From: Evansella halocellulosilytica
GTDB lineage: Bacteria > Bacillota > Bacilli > Bacillales > Salisediminibacteriaceae
Assembly (NCBI RefSeq): GCF_002335745.1
Contig: NZ_NIST01000001.1
Location: forward strand, 340,156 to 404,155
Direction of reading: 5' to 3'
DNA: 64,000 bases
Position numbers and translations under genes: made by a program. Of this stretch, positions 19,337 through 29,776 are shown in pieces. The notes beneath the pieces were generated by a model. It made no database searches and was not told the DNA's origin. It saw only the letters and a program-made list of their open reading frames with translations. Numbering within the stretch: position 1 is the stretch's first letter; the number at the start of each line of letters is the position of its first letter.

Positions 19337-20679
19337 ATGATGAAATTTATTTTAGAAGCCTCTGATGAAACTGTATCCACTCATTCTGGATTAGGTCTAA
19401 ATTGGTTTACTTTTATCAAAAACGGAACTCTCCACTCGTTTAACTAGCTTAAATGTTCCTGAGATAAAATCTGCTCCAGCCATTAGAAATGGTGATGTCA
19501 TCACATCTTATATCGGGATTCTATGTCAGAGTAAGAACGATTTTGACCATATCGAACCATTCCGAAAAGATCCCTTCTTCTATCGTGCATTAGGTATAAA
19601 AAAGTGTTCCATCGAGTGCTACATTACGACAAAGAATGAATCAAATATCTAAAGTAGATGATTGGAAAGAGGTCCTCTTAGAAGAGTCGACTCATCTCAT
19701 TAGGCAATTCGATTGCCCTGTCACACCAACGATACTTATGGATGGAGAAACAAAGTTCATTCCACTGGATTTAGACGTGTCTCCTTTTGATAACTCAAAT
19801 ACCAAGAAAGAAGGAGTGAGCAGGACTTATAAAGGATGTGACGGTTATGCACCGAATTTTAGCTACATTGGTCAAGAAGGCTATGTTGTTAATGTAGAAC
19901 TGCGTGAAGGGAAAACCCATGTACAAAAAGATACAGATGTTTTCTTAAAAGAATCGATTCGTTACGCCAAAGAATTAACCAACTTGCCTTTACTCGTCCG
20001 CGCGGACGGGGAAATGATCGTATCGATAATCTTAAAGTCTGTGTTGATGAAAAAGTAGATTTTATCATCAAAAGAAATCCCCGACGAGAGAAGCCAGAAA
20101 CTTGGTTAATGATTGCAGAACAGAAAGGGAACCAAGCTCCATCAAGAGATGGTAAACGTATCTATATTTGGCTCTGTTTCAGTAACACCAAAAGGTATGA
20201 AGAATCCTTTACGTCAAGTGTATAAAGTAGTTGAAAGAACAATAGATAAACATGGTCAAAATCTCATCATTCCAGAAGTTGAATTTGAAAGCTACTGGAC
20301 TACATTAGACATTGAACCTGAAGAAGTAATAGAACTTTACCATGAACACGGCACTTGCGAACAATTCCATCGTGAATTGAAAACGGACTTAGACTTAGAA
20401 CGATTTCCTTCGGGAAAGTTTTGTACCAATGACCTCATTTTACATTTAGGGTGCTTTACTTATCATTTACTACGTATCATTGGACAAGAGAGCCTGAAAG
20501 AAGAAGATGCCTCACTGAAGAAAAAAGTGTTCCGTCGAAGAGTGAAAACTGTGATCCATAATTTAATAACTCTAGCATCAAAGATGGTATCACACGCTCG
20601 CAAGCTCTATTTGAAATTTGGTAATCATAGTCCGTGGTTTCTAACATTTAAGCGAATATATTCCACTTTTTCAATGTAA
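19337..20679 (+). pseudogene. IS1380-family transposase, broken by frameshifts
   Basis: Starts at ATGATG 19337 after GGAAGG but meets a stop at about 19447. The reading continues in other frames through 19636-20058 and 20113-20679. The fragments carry the DDE-transposase segments TYKGCDGYAPNFSYIGQEGY, NVELREGKTHVQKDT and, later, EVIELYHEHGTCEQFHRELK and RFPSGKFCTNDL, all typical of IS1380. At least two frame changes plus the early stop mean no active transposase. Possible terminal inverted repeats are GAACTGTTTTTGG near 19296 and CTTAAAAACAGTC near 20745. Flanked by inverted GC-rich repeats. Confidence 0.85.
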
Positions 20680-20717
20680 CTTTTTGTGATGATATCATTT
20701 TTGCAGCTCACAAAAAG
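20680..20717 (+). terminator. Hairpin after the broken transposase
   Basis: 10-bp stem CTTTTTGTGA (20680-20689) / TCACAAAAAG (20708-20717), followed by a CATTTTTTTG run. Confidence 0.6.
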
Positions 20718-20869
20718 CATTTTTTTGTGAGGTTTATGTAGTAAACTTAAAAACAGTCATACATAAGAGTACCGTTGATATGTCAGGAATCTACGAGACT
20801 GTCTCTTCCTCTACTAGTATGGCTCTGTCGTATATCCGTCGAGACAAATCGATGTATTTTCGAAGAAGC

Positions 20870-21012
20870 AATCCTCTTTCCTGCGGGAAAAGCGAGCCTG
20901 GCGAGACCCCGCAGAACGAAACGAAGTGGAGTTTGAGGAGGCTCGCGGATCGCCCGCGGAAAGCGAGTAGATGTATGGCATATCAACACGGTTATCACGG
21001 ATTCAGGTATTA
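20870..21012 (-). repeat. Right GC-rich repeat, inverted relative to the left one
   Basis: Contains GCGGGAAAAGCGAGCC, GAGACCCCGCAGAACG, GAGGAGGCTCGCGGATCGCC and ends CGCGGAAAGCG...ATCACGGATTCAGGTA. The last part is the inverse of the left repeat's start TACCTGAATCCGTGAT. Together with the left copy it brackets the IS1380-like element. Confidence 0.7.
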
Positions 21013-21160
21013 CTATGTTTCACTATTTTTTACTATGTTTTCCATGCGCCAGGAACATGGGTAAATTTGGTAATTTAGGAATTTAGAAACTTGGGAATTT
21101 GGAAACTTGGAAATTCGGAAGGTGGTCATGGAAGGGAATTATTTTTTTCTCTTAATGAAT

Positions 21161-21187
21161 GAAGAGGACCTGCGATTGGTCCTCTTC
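21161..21187 (-). terminator. Hairpin after icmF
   Basis: 10-bp stem GAAGAGGACC / GGTCCTCTTC with a 7-base loop, just downstream of the icmF stop. The following leftward bases are only moderately T-rich, so efficiency is uncertain. Confidence 0.6.
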
Positions 21188-21198
21188 GAATAAGACTT

Positions 21199-24100
21199 TT
21201 ATAGGTTTCTTCGGTATTTGCCACCGACTTCATAAAGTGCTGCGGTAATTTGGCCGAGACTTGCTACTTTGACTGTTTCCATTAATTCTTCAAACAAATT
21301 CCCGCCGCTTAAAGCGACTTGCTTAAGATTTGCTAATGCATCTGATGCTTCCGTCATTCTGGATTCCTGGAATTCGCGTAAATATTCGATTTGACCCTCT
21401 TTTTCCTCTTTCGTTGCACGAGCTAATTCCATATCGAAATCATCTTCGTCCGGGGCGTTCGGATTTAAATACGTATTAACCCCGATGATCGGAAGGTCGC
21501 CGTTATGTTTTTTCGTTTCATACAAAAGAGATTCTTCTTGAATTTTTCCACGCTGGTACTGGGTTTCCATCGCTCCAAGGACGCCGCCGCGATCATTCAT
21601 CCGCTCAAGCTCAATTAAAACCGCTTCTTCAACGAGATCTGTTAATTCTTCTACGATAAAGGAACCTTGTTGCGGATTTTCATTTTTAGCTAGCCCCATC
21701 TCTTTTGAAATGATCAATTGAATCGCCATCGCACGTCGGACACTTTCTTCTGTTGGCGTCGTCACTGCTTCATCGTAAGCATTCGTATGAAGCGAGTTAC
21801 AATTATCATAGATTGCTAGAAGCGCCTGCAGTGTCGTACGAATATCATTAAAATCAACTTCTTGAGCGTGCAATGAACGGCCAGACGTTTGAATATGATA
21901 TTTTAATTTTTGACTTCGTTCATTACCACCATATTTATTTTTCATCGCAATTGCCCAAATACGGCGAGCAACGCGGCCGATAACGGTATACTCCGGGTCA
22001 AGACCATTACTGAAGAAGAACGATAAATTCGGTGCAAAATCATCGATATCCATACCACGGCTTAAGTAATACTCGACGTACGTAAACCCGTTTGCCAAAG
22101 TAAAAGCTAACTGACTGATCGGATTCGCTCCCGCTTCGGCAATGTGATAACCAGAAATCGATACAGAATAGTAGTTTCGTACTTTATGATCGATGAAATA
22201 TTGCTGAATATCCCCCATCATTCTTAGAGCGAACTCTGTACTGAAAATGCACGTGTTTTGACCTTGGTCCTCTTTCAATATATCTGCTTGGACGGTTCCA
22301 CGAACAGTAGACAAAGTGCGTGCTTTAATTTCTTCTCTCTCTGCTGGTGAAGGTTCACGTCCATTTTGCACAGTATACGCTTCAATCTGCTGATCGATTG
22401 CTGTGTTCATGAACATCGCCAAAATGATCGGTGCAGGACCGTTGATCGTCATCGAAACAGATGTTGACGGAGCGCATAAGTCAAATCCGTCGTACAGCTT
22501 CTTCATATCATTCAATGTACAAATGCTGACCCCGCTTTCCCCGACCTTTCCATAAATGTCAGGACGATGCCCTGGATCTTCCCCATACAATGTGACCGAA
22601 TCAAATGCTGTACTTAACCGCTTCGCATCATCATCTTTTGACAAATAGTGAAAACGACGGTTCGTTCGTTCAGGGCTTCCTTCCCCGGCAAACTGCCGCT
22701 TCGGATCTTCCCCTTTTCGTTTGAACGGGAATACCCCTGCCGTATATGGGAATTCACCTGGTACATTTTCTCTACGAACCCAGCGGACAATGTCTCCGTA
22801 ATCTTTATATTTAGGTAAAGCTACTTTCGGAATATCCAAACCTGAAAGACTTCTCGTTTTTAACTCTGTTACGATTTCTTTGTCACGAATTTTAATAACG
22901 TATTGATCTTGTTTATATTTTTCTTTCTTGTCTTCCCACGTATAGATAACTTCCTTCGTATCAGGCTTCATTTCCGAAGTATATTCTTCTTTAAGCTCAA
23001 TTAATCCGTGGTGGTCACCATTTTTCCCTTTTTCGGCCAGCGCCTCAAGTGTACCTTCAATTTGAAAAAGCCGACGCGCTTTATTCGCCTCTTCTTCTGT
23101 TTCTTTATGATAATTGCGGACCGTATCGGATATTTCCCGTAAATAATGAATTTGCTCCGAAGGAATGATCACCCTTTTTGTAGAAAGTTCATCGCCTTTC
23201 CCAAGGACTGTATCAAATCCATGGTCATATTTACGATTCAAGATCGACATCAGTTCATAAAACAGTCTGTTTGTTCCGGGATCATTAAATTGACTTGCAA
23301 TCGTACCATAAACAGGCATATCCTCCGGTTGTTCATCAAACAGTGTCCGGCTTCGCTGATACTGCTTTCTTACCTCACGAAGAGCATCCTCTGATCCTTT
23401 ACGATCAAACTTATTAATCGCGACAATATCAGCAAAATCGATCATATCAATTTTTTCAAGCTGCGAAGGTGCCCCGAATTCACTCGTCATCACGTACATC
23501 GATACGTCAGCGACATCGGTGATTGCTGCATCACCTTGCCCGATTCCACTCGTTTCAACAATAATTAAATCGTACCCGGCTGCTTTTACAACTCGAATCG
23601 CCTCTTCAATTGCCTTCGAAAGCTCCTGGCTGCTGTCACGTGTTGCGAGTGAACGCATGTATACGCGCGGGGAGTGGATCGCATTCATCCGGATTCGGTC
23701 TCCGAGTAATGCTCCACCCGTTTTTTTCTTAGTCGGGTCAACCGAGAGGATCGCTAACGTTTTATCTTCGAATGCTCTAAGAAAGCGAAGAACGAGTTCG
23801 TCTGTAAGTGAGCTTTTTCCGGCTCCGCCTGTACCTGTAATTCCAAGTATCGGAGTATTCGATTCTTGAACGTCAAAGATTGTATCTTCAAAAAAAGCTT
23901 GAATATCCTCTGGCACACCTTCATCAAATGCACGTTTTTCAGCGATACTAATTAACCTTGCAACCGATCCCATTTCCCGACTGTGAATCTGCTCCTTACT
24001 AACCTTTGCTACATCATCTAAGGCAAAATCACACGCTTCCATCATCTGATTAATCATCCCTTGAAGACCGTTTTTACGCCCGTCTTCAGGTGAAAAAATT

Positions 24101-24450
24101 TGTCTGATCCCATATTCGTGGAGTTCTTTTATTTCTGCGGGAATGATAACACCACCACCGCCACCGAAAATTTGAATATGGTCAGCACCCTTTTCTTGCA
24201 GCAAATCATAAAGATATTTAAAATATTCGACATGCCCTCCTTGATACGAGGAAATCGCAATTCCTTGAACATCCTCCTGAATTGCCGCTTGAACAACCTC
24301 ATCTACCGACCGGTTATGACCTAGATGAATGACTTCTGCTCCTGAAGCTTGAAGCATTCTTCGCATAATGTTTATCGAGGCATCGTGTCCATCAAATAAA
24401 CTTGATGCGGTGACAAAACGAATTGGGTTTTTCGGTTCGTATTTTTTCAT
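21199..24450 (-). CDS. icmF: IcmF, fused adenosylcobalamin-dependent acyl-CoA mutase with G-protein domain
   Basis: 1083 aa. Interconverts isobutyryl-CoA and n-butyryl-CoA by a B12 radical mechanism; some members act on pivalyl-CoA. Three parts are visible: an N-terminal B12-binding domain (about 10-140, DGHDAS with ligand H22, and IFGGGGGVI), a central MeaI-type GTPase chaperone (P-loop GTGGAGKS at 206-213, NKFDRKG guanine motif), and a C-terminal TIM-barrel mutase (about 560 onward, [29 protein letters not shown]). The last gene of the leftward acyl-CoA set. Its ATG overlaps the tetR stop by four bases. A separate MeaB-like GTPase lies two genes upstream although IcmF carries its own chaperone domain. 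Confidence 0.95.
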   Translation of the reverse strand: MKKYEPKNPIRFVTASSLFDGHDASINIMRRMLQASGAEVIHLGHNRSVDEVVQAAIQEDVQGIAISSYQGGHVEYFKYLYDLLQEKGADHIQIFGGGGGVIIPAEIKELHEYGIRQIFSPEDGRKNGLQGMINQMMEACDFALDDVAKVSKEQIHSREMGSVARLISIAEKRAFDEGVPEDIQAFFEDTIFDVQESNTPILGITGTGGAGKSSLTDELVLRFLRAFEDKTLAILSVDPTKKKTGGALLGDRIRMNAIHSPRVYMRSLATRDSSQELSKAIEEAIRVVKAAGYDLIIVETSGIGQGDAAITDVADVSMYVMTSEFGAPSQLEKIDMIDFADIVAINKFDRKGSEDALREVRKQYQRSRTLFDEQPEDMPVYGTIASQFNDPGTNRLFYELMSILNRKYDHGFDTVLGKGDELSTKRVIIPSEQIHYLREISDTVRNYHKETEEEANKARRLFQIEGTLEALAEKGKNGDHHGLIELKEEYTSEMKPDTKEVIYTWEDKKEKYKQDQYVIKIRDKEIVTELKTRSLSGLDIPKVALPKYKDYGDIVRWVRRENVPGEFPYTAGVFPFKRKGEDPKRQFAGEGSPERTNRRFHYLSKDDDAKRLSTAFDSVTLYGEDPGHRPDIYGKVGESGVSICTLNDMKKLYDGFDLCAPSTSVSMTINGPAPIILAMFMNTAIDQQIEAYTVQNGREPSPAEREEIKARTLSTVRGTVQADILKEDQGQNTCIFSTEFALRMMGDIQQYFIDHKVRNYYSVSISGYHIAEAGANPISQLAFTLANGFTYVEYYLSRGMDIDDFAPNLSFFFSNGLDPEYTVIGRVARRIWAIAMKNKYGGNERSQKLKYHIQTSGRSLHAQEVDFNDIRTTLQALLAIYDNCNSLHTNAYDEAVTTPTEESVRRAMAIQLIISKEMGLAKNENPQQGSFIVEELTDLVEEAVLIELERMNDRGGVLGAMETQYQRGKIQEESLLYETKKHNGDLPIIGVNTYLNPNAPDEDDFDMELARATKEEKEGQIEYLREFQESRMTEASDALANLKQVALSGGNLFEELMETVKVASLGQITAALYEVGGKYRRNL

Positions 24451-25127
24451 CGTTCTCCCTCCGTGTTTGCTATCGTCTCTAATGCAGGTGTCTCTCTACA
24501 CGATTCTTTTAACCGGAAACCGTGAAAAAGCTGATTCATTTGCCATTTACAATATTGTTCAAACGTATAATCTTTTTGAATAGCCCAGCGGCGGAACGTC
24601 CACATGTGACCGGAAACGAGGATGTTATGGCAAGCTAATGAAATTTCTTGTTCCTCTAGATGGATGATTCCATTATCCATACAAGACTTTAACTCTTTTG
24701 CAAACATTTCTTTCATATTTAATTCTTTTTGTAAAACGTAATTCAATGCTTCTTTTGTAAGCGATTTCGATTCTTGATATAAAACGAGAACTTCATCTTG
24801 CAAATCATCGACGACATTAAAATAAGCTTCAATAACTTGTCGCAACCGTTCAAGTCCTTGTAAATTCCTATCCATTAAATATTCCCATTTTTCCATCACT
24901 TGGTCATAGACAGCATCACAAACTAAATAAAGAATATCTTCTTTTGATCCAATATATTCATATAGCGTACCAATACTAAATCCCGATGCTTGAGCCACTT
25001 CTCTCGTTGTCGTTCCATGGTAGCCTTTTTCATTGAAAAGCTTTACGGCCGCTTTTACAATTTGTTCTCTACGCTTTTTAATGAGACGTTGGTCTTTTAC
25101 CATTGATGGGACCTGTTTCTTTTTCAC
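24447..25127 (-). CDS. TetR-family transcriptional regulator
   Basis: 226 aa from GTG 25127, after GGAGAGGAGAGGG. The N-terminal helix-turn-helix (about residues 18-65) is [20 protein letters not shown] followed by [18 protein letters not shown], typical of TetR. The C-terminal ligand domain resembles regulators of acyl-CoA metabolism such as FadR, but identity is not certain. It overlaps meaB (GTGA) and icmF (ATGA) by four bases each, so the three are co-translated. It may sense an acyl-CoA and control this operon, but the operator before fadF is of the classical FadR type, and whether this protein binds it is unknown. Confidence 0.85.
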   Translation of the reverse strand: MKKKQVPSMVKDQRLIKKRREQIVKAAVKLFNEKGYHGTTTREVAQASGFSIGTLYEYIGSKEDILYLVCDAVYDQVMEKWEYLMDRNLQGLERLRQVIEAYFNVVDDLQDEVLVLYQESKSLTKEALNYVLQKELNMKEMFAKELKSCMDNGIIHLEEQEISLACHNILVSGHMWTFRRWAIQKDYTFEQYCKWQMNQLFHGFRLKESCRETPALETIANTEGER

Positions 25128-26074
25128 TTTAACCCTCTCCTCTCCTCGACTTCACCCTTTTTCCACCTTTGAAATATTTGCTCTGCGATGTCATAGGGGT
25201 CTGCGTCAATTCCTTCACGCTGGGTGAAATGGTGTTCTATTAGAGGGGAAATCTCAAACATAAATTGTTCTTTTAACCGTCGGGACACTTCGAGTTTTCT
25301 CTGACTGAGCCTTCGTTCAGTCCACTGATCGGACGATCGTAAAAAATGGAAGTGATCTGTTAAACTAGTGACTACTTCTTTCATTCCTTTTCCTTCTATT
25401 GAAATCGTTTCTACAATTGGCGGTAACCACTTTCCTGCTCTTTCCGATATATGAAGTAAATCTTGCAGTTCCCCTTTAAGCTGTTCCACACCCGGAAGAT
25501 CAGCTTTATTAATAATAAAGAGGTCAGCAATCTCCATAATCCCGGCTTTAAATGCTTGAATCACATCTCCACCAGAAGGATAAAGAACGAGTGCGACAGT
25601 ATCAGCCGTTTTCATAATGTCGAGTTCTGACTGTCCGACACCTACCGTTTCGACGATGACAAGGTCAAATCCAGATGCACTCATCAGTCGAACGACATCC
25701 TGACAAGATTCAGAAAGTCCGCCTAAACTGCCTCTTGTCCCCATACTGCGGACAAATACTCCATCATCTTCTTCGTGATCACGCATTCTTACCCGGTCGC
25801 CGAGCAAGGCACCACCTGAGAACGGGCTAGTAGGATCTACCGCTGCTATTGCCACTGTTTTTCCAGCTTTTCTCCATTCTTTTACTAATTCATTAACGAG
25901 CGAACTTTTCCCCGCTCCTGGAGATCCTGTAATGCCAATTATTTGCCCTTTATCTTCGTTCTCATAAAGGCGGGACAATAAAGATCTGTAGCCTGGTTTC
26001 CGGTCTTCAACAAGTGAAATTGCCTTCGCTAGTGCTCGATGGTTTCCTTCACGTATTCGTTCTGCTAAATCCAC
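25124..26074 (-). CDS. MeaB/ArgK-family G3E P-loop GTPase
   Basis: 316 aa. Family members guard adenosylcobalamin-dependent mutases, gating cofactor loading with GTP hydrolysis. P-loop GITGSPGAGKSSLV at about 48-60, the switch-region [18 protein letters not shown], catalytic ETVGVGQSE and the base motif NKADLPG are all present. The C-terminal dimerisation arm (IEHHFTQREGIDADPYDIAE) is complete. It overlaps tetR by four bases and lies two genes from icmF, whose own GTPase domain should already do this job. It may serve another B12 mutase elsewhere in the genome. Confidence 0.93.
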   Translation of the reverse strand: MDLAERIREGNHRALAKAISLVEDRKPGYRSLLSRLYENEDKGQIIGITGSPGAGKSSLVNELVKEWRKAGKTVAIAAVDPTSPFSGGALLGDRVRMRDHEEDDGVFVRSMGTRGSLGGLSESCQDVVRLMSASGFDLVIVETVGVGQSELDIMKTADTVALVLYPSGGDVIQAFKAGIMEIADLFIINKADLPGVEQLKGELQDLLHISERAGKWLPPIVETISIEGKGMKEVVTSLTDHFHFLRSSDQWTERRLSQRKLEVSRRLKEQFMFEISPLIEHHFTQREGIDADPYDIAEQIFQRWKKGEVEERRGLK

Positions 26075-26194
26075 TTGCCCCGCCTCCTTTCTTAACAGTC
26101 ATGTTCCAATGTCCGGATATTTCATTCTTCATTTGCCAATTCAGTTTGATTCATTTTAATTTTAAAAAGAATGACCATATTCAATTAATTGTCA

Positions 26195-27337
26195 TTACCC
26201 TTTTAACAGCATTTTCGCGATGACTAGACGCTGAATTTCATTCGTTCCTTCATAAATTTGGGTGATTTTAGCGTCTCTCATGTAACGTTCAACTGGATAT
26301 TCTTTCGTATAGCCATAGCCACCGAACACTTGCACAGCTTCTGTTGTGACTTCCATCGCTGTATCGCCGGCAAACAATTTCGACATCGCCGATTCCTTAC
26401 CGTATGGAAGAGCTTCACTTTCCTTCCATGCAGCTTGATAAGTAAGCAGGCGTGATGCTTCAATTTTTGTCGCCATATCAGCGATCTTAAAGCCAATCCC
26501 TTGTTGATCACCAATCGCTTTACCAAATTGCTTTCTTTCTTTCGCATAATTGACAGAAGCATCCAATGCTCCTTGGGCAATCCCGACAGCTTGAGCTGCA
26601 ATCCCGTTACGGCCACCATCTAATGTCATCATCGCAATTTTAAAACCGTCTCCTTCTTCACCAAGAAGGTTTTCTTTCGGTACACGACAATTATCAAAGA
26701 TAATTTCTAATGTTGGGGACGAACGTATCCCAAGCTTGCTTTCTTTTTTCCCCATAGAGAATCCAGGTGTACCCTTTTCTACAATAAAAGCAGAACAGCC
26801 TTTATGCTTTTTCTCTGGATCAGTCAATGCAAAAACAACATAGATGTCTGCCTCGCCTGCGTTTGTAATGAAGATTTTTGAACCATCGAGGATGTAATCA
26901 TCTCCATCACGCTTCGCTGTCGTTTTCATATTCGCAGCATCACTACCTGACCCTGATTCAGTTAAACCGTAAGCACCCATTTTCTTCCCTTCTGCCATTG
27001 GTCGGAGAAATTTTTGCTTTTGCTCTTCATTCCCGAACGTATAAATCGGCCACCCAGCTAAAGAAATGTGAGCTGACAAAGTCACACCGGTAGAAGCACA
27101 TACACGCGATAACTCTTCAACTGCAATGACATAGCTTAAATAATCAGCACCAATCCCGCCGTATTCTTCTGGCCAAGGTATCCCTGTTAGACCAAGTTCA
27201 GCCATTTGATCGAAAATTGCCCGGTCAAAATATTCCTCTTCATCTCGTTCTGCCGCTGTAGGTGCAACTTCGTTTTCTGCGAAATCGCGTACCATTTTAC
27301 GGATCATTTGCTGTTCATCTGTAAGTTGGAAATTCAT
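26195..27337 (-). CDS. Acyl-CoA dehydrogenase (short/branched chain type)
   Basis: 380 aa. FAD-dependent alpha,beta-desaturation of an acyl-CoA, passing electrons to ETF. Family motifs in order: [29 protein letters not shown] (FAD-binding), KLGIRSSPT, and the C-terminal [18 protein letters not shown] with the catalytic glutamate at about 365. About 60% similar by eye to the following paralogue at 27488. Short-chain specificity is inferred from neighbours (icmF, hbd, thiolase). 120 bp separate it from meaB. Confidence 0.92.
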   Translation of the reverse strand: MNFQLTDEQQMIRKMVRDFAENEVAPTAAERDEEEYFDRAIFDQMAELGLTGIPWPEEYGGIGADYLSYVIAVEELSRVCASTGVTLSAHISLAGWPIYTFGNEEQKQKFLRPMAEGKKMGAYGLTESGSGSDAANMKTTAKRDGDDYILDGSKIFITNAGEADIYVVFALTDPEKKHKGCSAFIVEKGTPGFSMGKKESKLGIRSSPTLEIIFDNCRVPKENLLGEEGDGFKIAMMTLDGGRNGIAAQAVGIAQGALDASVNYAKERKQFGKAIGDQQGIGFKIADMATKIEASRLLTYQAAWKESEALPYGKESAMSKLFAGDTAMEVTTEAVQVFGGYGYTKEYPVERYMRDAKITQIYEGTNEIQRLVIAKMLLKG

Positions 27338-27487
27338 CTTCGTTTTCCCCGCTTTCGTTTCTTTACTTTAAGCTCTTTTCGTATACTTTGTCGCTTCATG
27401 AAATTGGATATAGATGCTTCCAGTAATAGGGATTCATTTTTGTAAGAGGATATTCTCCATGTAAGCAACATCCTTCTAGAACCCGAC

Positions 27488-28627
27488 CTACCTTAATAGC
27501 TCTTTACTAATGACGATTTTCTGTATTTCAGTCGTACCTTCATAAATTTGTGTCACTTTCGCATCACGGAAAAAGCGTTCGACAGAATACTCTTTCGTAT
27601 AGCCATAGCCGCCAAATACTTGAATCGCTTCAGTTGCCACTTCCATTGCGGTATTCGCTGCAAACAGTTTTGCCATTGAAGCTTCTTTGCTGCACGCAAT
27701 TCCGGCTTCTTTCATCGACGCTGCCTCGTAAACGAGTAGTCTCGACGCTTCAACCTTTGTCGCCATATCTGCTAATTTAAAGCCGATACCTTGCTGACTT
27801 CCGATTGACCTTCCGAATTGTTTTCTTTCATTTGCATAATCGGTTGCTGCTTTGAGTGCACCTTCTGCGATACCTAACGCTTGTGCTGCAATGCCAATTC
27901 TTCCTGCGTTTAAATTATAAAGAGCGATTTTTAAGCCTTCTCCTTCTTTACCAAGCAAGTTATCGATTGGAACGAGTGCGTCGTCAAACGAAAGCTCAGT
28001 CGTATTCGAACCGAACAGTCCCATTTTTTTCTCTTTTGCTCCAACAGTAAAACCAGTGGTGTCTTTATCGATAATAAACGCACTTATTCCTTTGCTGCCT
28101 GCCTCTGGATCTGTCCTAGCAAATGCAACATATACATCTGCTGCTCCACCATTTGTAATAAATACTTTCGAGCCATTTAATACGTAATGATCGCCTTTTT
28201 TCTTAGCTGTCATTTTTAATCCAGCTGCGTCACTTCCTGAACTTGGCTCTGTTAAGGCAAAGGCACCTAAATATTCACCTGAAGCAAGTTTTGGAATATA
28301 GTGTTGTTTCTGTTCTTCTGACCCAAAATAAAGGATCGGATTCGTTGCAACAGATGTATGAACAGATAAAATAACACCTACTGTTGCACTCACTCTGGAA
28401 AGCTCGTTAATCGCCAAAATATAGGATGTAAAATCCATGCCAGCTCCGCCATATTTTTCTGGGATCGGGATTCCCATCATTCCGAGCTCTCCCATTGCTT
28501 TTACAACCTCAAAAGGGAATTGATCCGTCTCTTCCATATGAGGGACTGCTTCTGCTACTTTTTCTTCAGCAAACTGACGGACCATTTTCCGCATCATCTC
28601 TTGTTCTTCTGTAAATCTTAAATTCAT
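27488..28627 (-). CDS. Acyl-CoA dehydrogenase, second paralogue
   Basis: 379 aa from ATG 28627, with GAGGTG at suitable spacing; the GTG nine bases earlier overlaps the RBS. Motifs: SVHTSVATNPIL, AFALTEPSSGSDAAGLKMT, MGLFGSNTTELSF, and catalytic IYEGTTEIQKIVISKELL. It resembles butyryl-CoA dehydrogenases (Bcd/AcdA). In B. subtilis a single acyl-CoA dehydrogenase gene (acdA) sits between rpoE and fadF; here two tandem copies are present. One may act on butyryl-CoA and the other on isobutyryl- or 2-methylbutyryl-CoA, but sequence does not decide. Confidence 0.92.
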   Translation of the reverse strand: MNLRFTEEQEMMRKMVRQFAEEKVAEAVPHMEETDQFPFEVVKAMGELGMMGIPIPEKYGGAGMDFTSYILAINELSRVSATVGVILSVHTSVATNPILYFGSEEQKQHYIPKLASGEYLGAFALTEPSSGSDAAGLKMTAKKKGDHYVLNGSKVFITNGGAADVYVAFARTDPEAGSKGISAFIIDKDTTGFTVGAKEKKMGLFGSNTTELSFDDALVPIDNLLGKEGEGLKIALYNLNAGRIGIAAQALGIAEGALKAATDYANERKQFGRSIGSQQGIGFKLADMATKVEASRLLVYEAASMKEAGIACSKEASMAKLFAANTAMEVATEAIQVFGGYGYTKEYSVERFFRDAKVTQIYEGTTEIQKIVISKELLR

Positions 28628-28722
28628 AGATGTCACCTCACCCTAGATGAATTTCAAATCACTTTATGTTTTTCTGTTAGCCATAAAAGGATTAACATGA
28701 ATGTGACAAGCTTAGTTACATG

Positions 28723-29574
28723 CTATTCATATTTGTAAAAGCCCTGTCCTGCCTTCTTCCCTAACCAGCCTGCATTTACATATTTTCTTAATAATGGACA
28801 CGGACGGTATTTGTCATCCCCAAAACCGTCATGCAACGTTTCCATAATATATAAGCACGTATCAAGACCGATAAAGTCAGCTAATGTGAGCGGTCCCATT
28901 GGATGGTTCATTCCTAACTTCATGACCTCATCGACGTCTTTCGGAGAAGCAACACCTTCATATACTGTATAAATCGCCTCATTGATCATAGGCATAAGAA
29001 TTCGATTTGAAACAAATCCTGGGAAATCATTTACTTCAACAGCAGTCTTTTTTAAGTTTTCCGCCATTTCTTTCACAGTTTCAAAGACTTCATCACTCGT
29101 TGCAAGTCCTCGAATGACTTCGACAAGTTTCATGACTGGAACGGGATTCATAAAGTGCATTCCGATCACCTTTTCAGGTCGATTCGTTGCCGCTGCAATT
29201 TCAGTAATCGGTAAAGATGATGTATTTGTCGCTAAAATTGCATGTTCAGGTGCAAGATGATCAAGCTCTGAAAACAGTTTTTTCTTTACTTCCATATTTT
29301 CAATTGCAGCCTCAATGACAATATCAACACTTTTTGCGTTCGACAGTTGTACAGATGAGCGGATTTTCTGTAAAAAGCGGTCCATATCTGCTTCGGAAAT
29401 TCGTTCTTTATCAACTTGTCGCTGTAATTGCTTTCGGATGCCGCTTAACCCTCGTTCTACATGAGCTTCCTCTAAGTCGTGAAGAATGACTTCGTAACCG
29501 TTCATTGCGCAAACTTGAGCAATTCCTGATCCCATCTGGCCTGCGCCAACGACCATCACCCTATTTATTTGCAT
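28723..29574 (-). CDS. 3-hydroxybutyryl-CoA dehydrogenase
   Basis: 283 aa. NAD(P)-dependent oxidation of 3-hydroxybutyryl-CoA to acetoacetyl-CoA. The N-terminal Rossmann motif VVGAGQMGSGIAQ is at residues 8-20. The HFMNPVPVMKLVEVIRG segment carries the catalytic histidine (about 139), with the NDFPGFVSNR loop and the C-terminal LGMNHPMGPLTLADFIGLD substrate-domain signature. Stand-alone form, not fused to a crotonase. Belongs to the leftward set with a thiolase upstream and two dehydrogenases downstream. Confidence 0.95.
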   Translation of the reverse strand: MQINRVMVVGAGQMGSGIAQVCAMNGYEVILHDLEEAHVERGLSGIRKQLQRQVDKERISEADMDRFLQKIRSSVQLSNAKSVDIVIEAAIENMEVKKKLFSELDHLAPEHAILATNTSSLPITEIAAATNRPEKVIGMHFMNPVPVMKLVEVIRGLATSDEVFETVKEMAENLKKTAVEVNDFPGFVSNRILMPMINEAIYTVYEGVASPKDVDEVMKLGMNHPMGPLTLADFIGLDTCLYIMETLHDGFGDDKYRPCPLLRKYVNAGWLGKKAGQGFYKYE

Positions 29575-29776
29575 GTTTATCCCCCTTGTTTCTTTAGCTT
29601 TGTTTAAAGTGGCTTTATCATTTTCAGTTCGTTAGGTGGTTACGTTTAATGTATTTCGTAATCGCTTCCTTACTACGGAGCTTTAGGCTTTTCACCTCTA
29701 GCTCCTATTTTTGTTGGCCGGAATCGCACATTCAATACGAACCGCTATAAAGTGAACGTTCAATCGGTCATTCTAG

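Noticed and set aside
20780-21064. Open frames in the right GC-rich repeat
   Set aside because: Repeat sequence with no RBS or known domain; related copies at other loci do not keep the frame.
21061-21120. Low-complexity TTGGAAA/AATTT stretch as a functional element
   Set aside because: Irregular simple repeats without clear period or symmetry; probably slippage-derived.
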